From NCBI RefSeq assembly GCF_001570525.1, contig NZ_BBXC01000007.1:1000679-1064678 (forward strand): a stretch of DNA of 64,000 bases, read 5' to 3'. The DNA is from Herbidospora sakaeratensis (GTDB lineage: Bacteria; Actinomycetota; Actinomycetes; Streptosporangiales; Streptosporangiaceae). The translations under genes were made by a program, and so were the position numbers. Shown piece by piece: positions 1 through 7,017 of the stretch. Within the stretch, counting starts at the first letter, position 1. Every line of letters starts with the position of its first letter. The notes under the pieces are model-generated. The model was given only the letters and a program-made list of their open reading frames with translations. It was not told the origin of the DNA and searched no databases.

Positions 1-2053
1 GGCCCGAGGCCAGGTCGATCTGGGCCAGCGCCCAGTTGCCCAGCGCCCCCGCGATGCTCACGCCGTGGGCGCCGGCCAGCTCGATCGCGGCGCGGGCCCG
101 GGTCTGCACGGTCTCCTCGTCGCCCTGGACGGCGGCCATCATCGACAACCAGCCCAGGTGCTGCCCGGCGCTGCCGCGCTGACCGGTCTCCTGGGCCAGC
201 CGCAGCCCCTCCGAGGCGTTGGCGGCGGCCGAGGCGAACCGGCCGAGCCAGAACTCGCTGTTGATCGCGAACTCCAGCACCTGCGGCACGGTCGCCACCG
301 CGCCCAGCGCGCGGGCCGTCTCGACGGCGCGGGTGGAGAGCCGGAACGCCTGCGCGTCGTCGCCCAGCATCAGGCTCGACACGGCCGCCCACACCAGCAC
401 AGACGGGCTGTGCACGTGCGGCGCGAGCTCGACCACCCGGCGCAGCGGCCCGGCCGCCTCGCCGTGGCGGCCCCGGAACGAGGCGGCCATGCCGGTCAGG
501 TACTCGAACATGAGCCGGATCGCGGGCGGGTCGTCGTCGCGCCGCAGCGTCAGGGCGTCGCGGGCGATGGCGACGAACCGCTGGTGGTCGCCGGCCAGGT
601 AACTGGCCTCGGCGGCGCGCACCAGGGCCCTGACCGCCATCGTGCGGTCGCGGTCGAGCAGAGAGGAGGCGACCGCGAGGAGCTCGTCGCGGGCGAAGCT
701 GGTCTCGCCGCCGCGTAACTCCAGCCGCGCCCGGATGCTCTCGGCCTGCTGCCGGAGCTCGGCCGAGACCGCGCCGGTGCGCAGCCGGTCGAGCAGGGCG
801 TGCGCGCGGTGCGGGCGGCCTTCGAGGCGGGCGTACTGGGCGGCGGCGGCCAGCCGGGCGGCCTTGGCGTCGGCGCGGGTGCTCAGCTCGGCGGCCCGCT
901 CGTAGGCCAGCGACAACGCCGGGAACGGGCAGGGCGAACCGGTCGCGGTGGCGGCGGCGTCGAGTTCGTCGGCCAAATCCTCGGGCGGCCCGTCGAGGGC
1001 GGCGGCCCGGTGCCAGGCCCGCCGGAGGCGGTGGTGGGCCAGCGCTCCGGCGAGCGATCGGTGGGCGGCGCGGCGGGCCAGCAGCGACGTGCCGTGGTAG
1101 ACCACCGGCCCGGCCGCCGGGTCGCGGAACCGGAACCGGTCGCCGGCCACCTCGACGACCCCGGCCCGCTCGGCCGCCTCCAGCGCCGTGAAGGCGTCGC
1201 CGTCGAACGCCCGCACCAGCGTGGCCGTGTCGAGGCGCGGGTCGGCGGCCAGCAGGAGCAGCAGGGCGCGCGTCGGGCCGGGCAGGTCCTCGATCTGGCT
1301 CGTGTACGCCCGCCACAACCGCCCCTCGCGCGGCAGGGTCGCCGGAGGGGCGGCCGTCCCGGCGAGCTGCTCGGGCGTGAGGGCGGCGGCGAGTTCGGTG
1401 AGCGCCAGCGGGTTGCCCCGGGCGATCTGGTCGAGCGCGGCCCGCAGGTCGTCGGGCAGCCCGCCGGGCACCAGGTCGTCGGTGAGCTCCCGGGCGGCCC
1501 GTTCGTCGAGGTTGTCGAGCTGCCGCACCGGCACCGCCCCCGCCCACACGTCGGAGCGTGCGGCCGCGACCAGCGCCACGGGTTCACCGGCCAGGCGCCG
1601 GGCGGTGAACAGCAGGGCCTCGCGGCTGGGCGCGTCGAGGTGGTGCAGGTCGTCCACGACCGCGACGACCGGACGCTCGGCCGCCGCCAGCGACAGCAGC
1701 GTGAGCACGGCGGCCGGGACGACCAGGCGGCCCGCCGGCGCCCCCAGGTCCAGGGCCTCGGTCAGCGCCTCGCCCTGCGCCTTCGGCAGCGCCGCCAGCC
1801 GGTCGCGCAGCGGGCGCAGCAGGCCGTGCAGCCCGGCGTAGGGCAGGTCGCGTTCGCACGCCACCCCGCGCGCGTGCAGCACCAGCAGGCCGGCCGCCTC
1901 GGCGGCGCAGAGGTCGAGCAGCGCCGACTTGCCCGTTCCCGCCGCGCCGACGAGAAGGAGGGCGCCGCCCGACCCGGCCCGCGCGCCGGCCGGCACCTCC
2001 CGCAGCGCGGCCAGTTCGGCCTCACGGCCCCGCAGGTGTTGGGCTGCTGACAT
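1..2053 (-). CDS. Large AAA/STAND ATPase regulator (LuxR/MalT-like), 3' end outside window
   Basis: The minus-strand frame is open from about 2053 to the left edge, so the protein is cut at its C-terminus. The N-terminus reads MSAAQHLRGREAELAALREV and is followed by a Walker A, GAAGTGKSALL (about residues 34-44), and a Walker B-like VVAVVDDLHHLDAPS. After that come alpha-helical, alanine-rich repeats of TPR/MalT type. This order is typical of large ATP-binding LuxR-family regulators, whose DNA-binding HTH lies at the extreme C-terminus; that part is not visible, so the LuxR label is inferred. ATG 2053 sits directly against a GAGGAG. An in-frame ATG at 2080 has no good ribosome site, so the start is uncertain. 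The gene diverges from the liv operon at 2223 and could regulate it. Confidence 0.75.
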   Translation of the reverse strand, partial: MSAAQHLRGREAELAALREVPAGARAGSGGALLLVGAAGTGKSALLDLCAAEAAGLLVLHARGVACERDLPYAGLHGLLRPLRDRLAALPKAQGEALTEALDLGAPAGRLVVPAAVLTLLSLAAAERPVVAVVDDLHHLDAPSREALLFTARRLAGEPVALVAAARSDVWAGAVPVRQLDNLDERAARELTDDLVPGGLPDDLRAALDQIARGNPLALTELAAALTPEQLAGTAAPPATLPREGRLWRAYTSQIEDLPGPTRALLLLLAADPRLDTATLVRAFDGDAFTALEAAERAGVVEVAGDRFRFRDPAAGPVVYHGTSLLARRAAHRSLAGALAHHRLRRAWHRAAALDGPPEDLADELDAAATATGSPCPFPALSLAYERAAELSTRADAKAARLAAAAQYARLEGRPHRAHALLDRLRTGAVSAELRQQAESIRARLELRGGETSFARDELLAVASSLLDRDRTMAVRALVRAAEASYLAGDHQRFVAIARDALTLRRDDDPPAIRLMFEYLTGMAASFRGRHGEAAGPLRRVVELAPHVHSPSVLVWAAVSSLMLGDDAQAFRLSTRAVETARALGAVATVPQVLEFAINSEFWLGRFASAAANASEGLRLAQETGQRGSAGQHLGWLSMMAAVQGDEETVQTRARAAIELAGAHGVSIAGALGNWALAQIDLASG

Positions 2054-2222
2054 CTCCTCAGTGTTACGGCCGCCTGACATCGCTGAAAGAGGGATATGCC
2101 GGAAAAGTCGTGACACCTTTCGTCACCTGCGACGCACAGGCCAAGACTGGTGATTCCACCGATGCGCGACCCGGTCACCGCTGCCGAGACTCTGCACCGT
2201 TCCCCGGACAGGCGACAAGGCG

Positions 2223-2975
2223 ATGGTGCCCATGCTTGAAATCGGCCGGCTGACCGTGCGCTTCGGCGGGGTCACCGCACTCGACGCGGTCGGCCTGGTG
2301 GTCGGCCCGGGAGAGGTGGTGGGCCTGATCGGCCCCAACGGCGCGGGCAAGAGCACCCTGTTCGACTGCGTGACACGCCGCCGCGACCCCGACGACGGCG
2401 TCATCCGCTTCGCGGGCCAGGACGTGCTGGCCCGCCCGCCCCACCTCGTGGCCGGCACGGGCATCGCCCGCACCTTCCAGCACCCGGCCGTCTTCCCCGG
2501 GTTGTCGGTCCGGGAGAACGTCATGACGGGGGCGCACCGGTTCGGGGCGGCGGGCTTCTGGCGGGCCGCCTTCGCCCGCGACGGCGAACGGCGGTTGCGC
2601 GCGCACGCCGACCGGGTGCTCGACCTGTTCGGCCTGCTCGGCCTCGGCGACCACCCGGCCGCCGGGTTGCCCCACGGGGTGCTGAAGCGGGTGGAGATCG
2701 CCCGCGCGGTCGCCGCCGAGCCTCGGCTGCTGCTGCTCGACGAACCGGCCGGCGGGCTCGGCCCGGAGGAGGCGCTGGCTCTGTCGGGCCTGATCAGGGA
2801 CCTGCACCGGGCGACCGGACTGACGGTCGTGGTGGTCGAGCACCACATGGAGTTCGTGCTCGGCCTGTGCGGGCGCATCGTCTGCCTCGACCTCGGCCAA
2901 AAGATCGCCGACGGGCCGACGCACGTGGTGCGCCGCGACCCGGCCGTGATCGCGGCCTGCCTGGGGGCCCGATGA
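2223..2975 (+). CDS. livG: Branched-chain amino acid ABC transporter ATPase LivG (system 1)
   Basis: One of two cytoplasmic ATPases that energise uptake of branched-chain or other hydrophobic amino acids (HAAT family). The 250-residue protein has Walker A GPNGAGKST (about residues 39-47), a LivG-like signature region LPHGVLKRVEIARA in place of the classic LSGGQ, Walker B LLLLDEPAGG and the switch histidine in VVVEHHMEF. The C-terminal DPAVIAACLG is the usual LivG tail. ATG 2223 is preceded by AAGG; a second in-frame ATG lies at 2232. It is the first gene of a tight five-gene operon and its stop overlaps the livF start by four bases. Family assignment is firm; the transported substrate is not known. 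Confidence 0.93.
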   Translation: MVPMLEIGRLTVRFGGVTALDAVGLVVGPGEVVGLIGPNGAGKSTLFDCVTRRRDPDDGVIRFAGQDVLARPPHLVAGTGIARTFQHPAVFPGLSVRENVMTGAHRFGAAGFWRAAFARDGERRLRAHADRVLDLFGLLGLGDHPAAGLPHGVLKRVEIARAVAAEPRLLLLDEPAGGLGPEEALALSGLIRDLHRATGLTVVVVEHHMEFVLGLCGRIVCLDLGQKIADGPTHVVRRDPAVIAACLGAR

Positions 2976-3625
2976 GCGGCCTGGAGGTCGGCGGGCTGCG
3001 CGCCGGATACGGCGCGGTGCGGGTGCTGCACGGGGTCGACCTGGTCGTGGGGGAGCGCGAGGTCGTGGTCGTGCTCGGGCCCAACGGGGCCGGGAAGACG
3101 ACGCTGTTGCGGGCGCTGTCGGGGCTGGTGGCGGCCCGGGGCGTGGTCAAGGTCGGCGGGACGCCGGTGCTCGGGCTCGCGCCCGAGGAGATCGTGCGGC
3201 GGGGCCTGGGGCACGTGACGGAGGAACGCGGCGTGTTCGGGCCGCTGACCGTGGAGGAGAACCTGCGGGCCGGGGCGTTCGCGCGGCCGTGGCCGCGCCG
3301 GGGCGTCGACGACGACCTCGCGCGCGTGTTCACCTACTTCCCGGTGCTCCAAGCCCACCTGCGGCAACCCGCCGGCACCCTCAGCGGCGGCGAGCAGGGC
3401 CTGCTCGCGATCGGGCGGGCGCTGATGGGGCGGCCCCGGGTGCTGCTGCTCGACGAGCCGTCGCGCGGGTTGTCCCCCGGGCTGACCGACCGGCTGTTCC
3501 AGACCCTCGCGGTCGTCGCGGCGCGCGAGGGCGGCACGATCGTGGTGGCCGAGCAGAACGCGCGGGCCGCCACCCGGGTCGCGCACCGCGTGTACACCCT
3601 CGACGGCGGGCGGCTGGCCGCATGA
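2972..3625 (+). CDS. livF: Branched-chain amino acid ABC transporter ATPase LivF (system 1)
   Basis: Second ATPase of the LIV transporter, 217 residues. It starts at ATG 2972 inside the livG stop (ATGA overlap), giving MSGLEVGGLRAGYGAV, the normal LivF N-terminus; longer upstream starts would run into livG and are rejected. Walker A is GPNGAGKTT, the signature LSGGEQGLLAIGRAL, Walker B VLLLDEPSRGLSPG, and the H-loop region reads VVAEQNARAA. The Q-loop region HVTEERGVFGPLTVEENL is characteristic of LivF. Its stop overlaps the livH start. Together with LivG it should form the nucleotide-binding heterodimer. Confidence 0.93.
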   Translation: MSGLEVGGLRAGYGAVRVLHGVDLVVGEREVVVVLGPNGAGKTTLLRALSGLVAARGVVKVGGTPVLGLAPEEIVRRGLGHVTEERGVFGPLTVEENLRAGAFARPWPRRGVDDDLARVFTYFPVLQAHLRQPAGTLSGGEQGLLAIGRALMGRPRVLLLDEPSRGLSPGLTDRLFQTLAVVAAREGGTIVVAEQNARAATRVAHRVYTLDGGRLAA

Positions 3626-4434
3626 TCGGGCAGATCGTCCACGGGCTGGGGACCGGCGCGGTCTACGCGGCGCTCGCGCTGGCGCTGGTGCTCGTCCACC
3701 GGTTCACCGGCGTCGTCAACTTCGCGCAGGGCGAGCTGGCGATGGTGTCGGCCTACGTGGCGTGGCAGCTCGTCGAGGCCGGCCTGTCCTACTGGGCGGC
3801 GCTGCCGCTCACCATGGCCGTGGCGTTCGCCGCCGGCGCGCTGGCGCAGCGGGTCGTCATGCGGTGGGCCGGCGACGCGGCGCTGATCATGACGATCGGC
3901 CTGTACGTCCTCGTCCACGCCCTGGCCGCGCAGATCTGGACCTCGGCGCTGCGCACCTTCCCCAACCCCTTCCCCGGCGGGCCACTGGGGGTTGCCGGCC
4001 CGCTGGCCGTGGTGGCCGCCGTGCTGGCGCTGCTCTACCTGGTGATCCGGCACAGCGGCGCCGGGCTGACGCTGCGCGCGGTCGCCGCCGACCCCCGGGC
4101 GGCCCGGCTGGCGGGCATCCGCGTGGGCCGCGTGCACGCCCTCGGCTGGGGCCTGGCCGCCGTCGCGGGCGCGGTGTCGGGGGTGCTGGTCGCGCCGGTG
4201 GTGTTCCTGGAGCCCGGGATGATGGGCAACGCGCTCGTCTCGGCCCTGGCCGCCGCGGCGGCGGGCGGGTTCGTCCACCCCGTCGCGGCCGTCGCGGGCG
4301 GGCTGCTGATCGGGGTGGCCGAGACGCTGGCCGGCACCTACCTGTGGGCCGACCTGCGGGTGGTGGTGCCGCTCGCGGTCCTGCTGGCGCTGCCGGCCGT
4401 CCGGTCCGGCGGGCTCGCGCGGGTGCGGGCATGA
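3622..4434 (+). CDS. livH: Branched-chain amino acid ABC transporter permease LivH (system 1)
   Basis: Integral membrane permease of about 270 residues. The opening MIGQIVHGLGTGAVYAALAL, followed by VLVHRFTGVVNFAQGELAM, is the classic LivH N-terminus. Several further hydrophobic segments follow, with the conserved cytoplasmic loop LRAVAADPRAARLAGI that contacts the ATPases and the late GGFVHPVAAVAGGLLIGVAE segment. It starts at ATG 3622 within the livF stop, and its own TGA overlaps livM. It is expected to form half of the membrane channel with LivM. Confidence 0.93.
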   Translation: MIGQIVHGLGTGAVYAALALALVLVHRFTGVVNFAQGELAMVSAYVAWQLVEAGLSYWAALPLTMAVAFAAGALAQRVVMRWAGDAALIMTIGLYVLVHALAAQIWTSALRTFPNPFPGGPLGVAGPLAVVAAVLALLYLVIRHSGAGLTLRAVAADPRAARLAGIRVGRVHALGWGLAAVAGAVSGVLVAPVVFLEPGMMGNALVSALAAAAAGGFVHPVAAVAGGLLIGVAETLAGTYLWADLRVVVPLAVLLALPAVRSGGLARVRA

Positions 4435-5429
4435 GCGCGCGTCCGGCCACGGGGCTGCGCGCGGGCACCGGGCACCGCCGCCCCGCCGTCGGACAGTACG
4501 CGGGCGACCGGCGGCGGGCCTGGCCCTACCCCCGGACGACGCTCGGCGCGGCCGCCGCCGGGGCCGTCGCGGTGCCGTTCCTGGTGCCGCCCTACCCGCT
4601 GCACCAGGTGACGCTCGTGCTCGTCTACGTCGTGGCGCTGCTCGGGCTCGACCTGGTGACCGGGCACGGCGGGCTGATCTCGCTGGGCCACGGCGCGTTC
4701 TTCGGCGTCGGCGCCTACACCGCCGCGATCCTGCTCTCCTCCGGGGCGCCCTATCCGGTCACGCTGCCGGCCGCCGGGCTGGTCGCCTACGGGCTCGGGC
4801 ACGCCTTCGGGCGGCCGGCGGTCCGGCTGAGCGGGCTCTACCTGGCGGTCGTGACGTTCGCGGTGGCGGTGGCCGTACCGCCGCTCATCAGGCGGCTGGC
4901 CCCGGGCGGCGCGATGGGGCTGCCGGTGCGCACCCCGGGCGCGCCCTCCTTCACCGGCCTCGACGACGACCAGTGGGTCTACCTGCTCGTGCTCGCCGTC
5001 GCGGCGGCCGCGTTCACGCTGATGCGCTCGGTGATCCGGTCGAGCCTCGGACGGGCGCTGGTGGCGCTGCGCGCCGACGCGGGCGCGGCCGAGCTCCTCG
5101 GCATCCACCCCTCCGCCACCCGGGCGCACGCCTTCGCCTGGTCGGCCGTGTACGCGGGCCTGGCCGGCTGCCTGTTCACCTGGACGACCGGGTTCGTCGC
5201 GCCCGAGTCGTTCACCGTCACGTTGTCGATCACCCTGCTGGCCGGGATCGTCATCGGCGGCCTCGGCACCGTGTCGGGCGCGGTGATCGGGGCGGTCGTG
5301 GTGACCTTCCTGCCCGCGCCGGGCCTGGTCTCCGGCCTGGCCCTCGTCCTGGTGCTCGCGGTCGCCCCCCACGGGGTGACCGGGCTGGTGCGGCGCGCGC
5401 CGGCGTTCCTCGGAAGGAGGCGCCCGTGA
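4431..5429 (+). CDS. livM: Branched-chain amino acid ABC transporter permease LivM (system 1)
   Basis: Second permease, about 332 residues, starting at ATG 4431 over the livH stop. After a roughly 40-residue polar N-terminal extension it has multiple membrane helices. LivM landmarks are LLGLDLVTGHGGLISLGHGAFFGVGAY, the LRADAGAAELLGIHPSATRAHAFAW cytoplasmic loop and the TLLAGIVIGGLGTVSGAVIGA segment near the end. The gene ends inside the start of the binding-protein gene. The operon order of ATPases, then permeases, then binding protein differs from the minus-strand LIV operon nearby, so the two are unlikely to be a recent tandem duplication. Confidence 0.92.
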   Translation: MSARPATGLRAGTGHRRPAVGQYAGDRRRAWPYPRTTLGAAAAGAVAVPFLVPPYPLHQVTLVLVYVVALLGLDLVTGHGGLISLGHGAFFGVGAYTAAILLSSGAPYPVTLPAAGLVAYGLGHAFGRPAVRLSGLYLAVVTFAVAVAVPPLIRRLAPGGAMGLPVRTPGAPSFTGLDDDQWVYLLVLAVAAAAFTLMRSVIRSSLGRALVALRADAGAAELLGIHPSATRAHAFAWSAVYAGLAGCLFTWTTGFVAPESFTVTLSITLLAGIVIGGLGTVSGAVIGAVVVTFLPAPGLVSGLALVLVLAVAPHGVTGLVRRAPAFLGRRRP

Positions 5430-6619
5430 GACGACTCGCCCTCGTGGCGCTGCTGCTGGTCTCGGCCTGCCGGCCGACCTCGGCGGAGGTGGTCCTGAGC
5501 GGTCCTGCCGGATGCGCCGGGCAGCACGCCGACGGGCTCACCCCCGCGACGGTGCGCGTGGGCGGCGTCTATCCGCTGTCGGGCCCCGCCTCGGCCTACG
5601 GGGCGGTCGCGCAGGGGGTGTCGGCGTACTTCGCCTGGGCGAACACGCGCGGCGGCGTGGCCGGACGCCAGGTCGAGTTCCTGGTCCGCGACGACGGCTA
5701 CCAGCCCGCCCGCGCGGTCGAGGAGGCGCGGCGGCTGGTCGACTCCGACCGGGTCTTCGCGCTGTTCCAGACGCTCGGCACCCCCTCGACGGCCGCCGTG
5801 CGCGCCTACGCCGACCGGCGGAAGGTCCCGCAGCTGTTCGTCGCCTCCGGCGCCTCCGAATGGGGGGACGCCGCCTATCCGTGGACGATCGGCTTCCAGC
5901 CCACCTACGCCGCCGAGGCCCGCGTCTACGCCCGCCACCTGCTCCGGACCCGCCCGCACGCCACGGTCGCGGTGCTCTACCAGAACGACGACTTCGGCCG
6001 CGAACTGCTGACCGCCTTCGAGGACGCCGTCGCCGGGACCGGCGTCCAGGTGGTCGCCCGGCGCGGCTACGAGGTGATGGACGCCGACGTCCAGGCCCAG
6101 ATGGCCGGCCTGGCCGAGTCGGGGGCCGGGGTCTTCCTCAACGTCGGCACCCCCAAGTTCGCCGCCCAGGCCCTGGCCGCCGACGCCGCCATGACGACGT
6201 GGAACCCGCTCCACCTGCTCAACGGCGTCGCCAACACGCCCTCGGTGATCGCCGCGGTCGGCCCGGCGGCGCTGCGCGACGTGCTGACGACCGGCTTCTA
6301 CAAGGACCCGGTCACCTGGGAGACCGACCCGGACGTGCGGACCTTCGTCTCCGCGGTCCGGCGGCACGTGCCCGACGCCGACCCGGCGAGCTCGCAGGTG
6401 ATGTTCGGCTGGACGTCGGCGGCGGCCTTCGCGGCGGCCCTGGAACGGATGGAGTGCCCGTCGCGGGAGGGCCTGATGGCGGCCGCCCGCGATCTGCGGG
6501 ACGTCGAGATCGGCACCCTGCTGCCCGGCATCACCGTCTCGACCGGCCCCGGCGACCCCTATCCGGTGGAGGACCTGCGGGTGTTCCGGTTCGGCGACTC
6601 GGGGTGGGAAGCGGTTTAA
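5426..6619 (+). CDS. LIV-type substrate-binding lipoprotein (system 1)
   Basis: Periplasmic-binding-fold protein of about 397 residues that delivers substrate to the LivHMGF complex. It begins at GTG 5426, eight bases after a strong GGAAGGAGG and overlapping the livM stop. The N-terminus MRRLALVALLLVSACRPT is a lipoprotein signal with lipobox VSAC, so it should be anchored to the outer face of the membrane. The Peripla_BP_6 core is recognisable from VRVGGVYPLSGPASAYGAVA, through GGVAGRQVEFLVRDDGYQPA, to the ANTPSVIAAVGPAALRD region. Substrate cannot be inferred from sequence. Confidence 0.9.
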   Translation: MRRLALVALLLVSACRPTSAEVVLSGPAGCAGQHADGLTPATVRVGGVYPLSGPASAYGAVAQGVSAYFAWANTRGGVAGRQVEFLVRDDGYQPARAVEEARRLVDSDRVFALFQTLGTPSTAAVRAYADRRKVPQLFVASGASEWGDAAYPWTIGFQPTYAAEARVYARHLLRTRPHATVAVLYQNDDFGRELLTAFEDAVAGTGVQVVARRGYEVMDADVQAQMAGLAESGAGVFLNVGTPKFAAQALAADAAMTTWNPLHLLNGVANTPSVIAAVGPAALRDVLTTGFYKDPVTWETDPDVRTFVSAVRRHVPDADPASSQVMFGWTSAAAFAAALERMECPSREGLMAAARDLRDVEIGTLLPGITVSTGPGDPYPVEDLRVFRFGDSGWEAV

Positions 6620-6630
6620 TCGGTTTTGCG

Positions 6631-6954
6631 ATGTCTCACATTCACGTTGACCGTAAAACCCTGGAGGCGGGCGCGGTCTACCGCAACCTGCTCGTGTCGT
6701 CGACCGGCCTGACCCCCGACGAGCCGACGACCGTGACGACGGGCTGCGGGATCGAGGCGCCCTACGCCCTGACGTCGGTCCGGCCCGAGAGCGTGACGTG
6801 CCTGCCCTGCCGCGAGCACGCCGCCGCCGAGCACCTGCGCTACGCCGACCAGGTGGAGCGCCTGAGCCGGATGACCGGATCGGTCGTCGCCCCCGCCGAG
6901 GCCGACGCGGCCGCGGCGTGGGCGCGCGACACGGCCCGGAAGTTCGCGAACTGA
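6631..6954 (+). CDS. Small hypothetical protein with CxxC-H motif
   Basis: A 107-residue soluble protein starting at ATG 6631, eleven bases after the binding-protein stop, so it is probably carried on the end of the LIV transcript. I do not recognise the family. Visible features are cysteines at 39, 57 and 60 and a histidine at 63 (TTGCG and CLPCREH), which could form one metal site, and a C-terminal alpha-helical, alanine-rich part ending AWARDTARKFAN. Codon use matches the neighbours, which supports real coding. A link to transport is not established. Confidence 0.6.
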   Translation: MSHIHVDRKTLEAGAVYRNLLVSSTGLTPDEPTTVTTGCGIEAPYALTSVRPESVTCLPCREHAAAEHLRYADQVERLSRMTGSVVAPAEADAAAAWARDTARKFAN

Positions 6955-7017
6955 GCCGCGCAGCTCGGCCGTTTCATGGTGATCATGTGATGACCGGCGG
7001 ATATTCGGGGAGACGCG

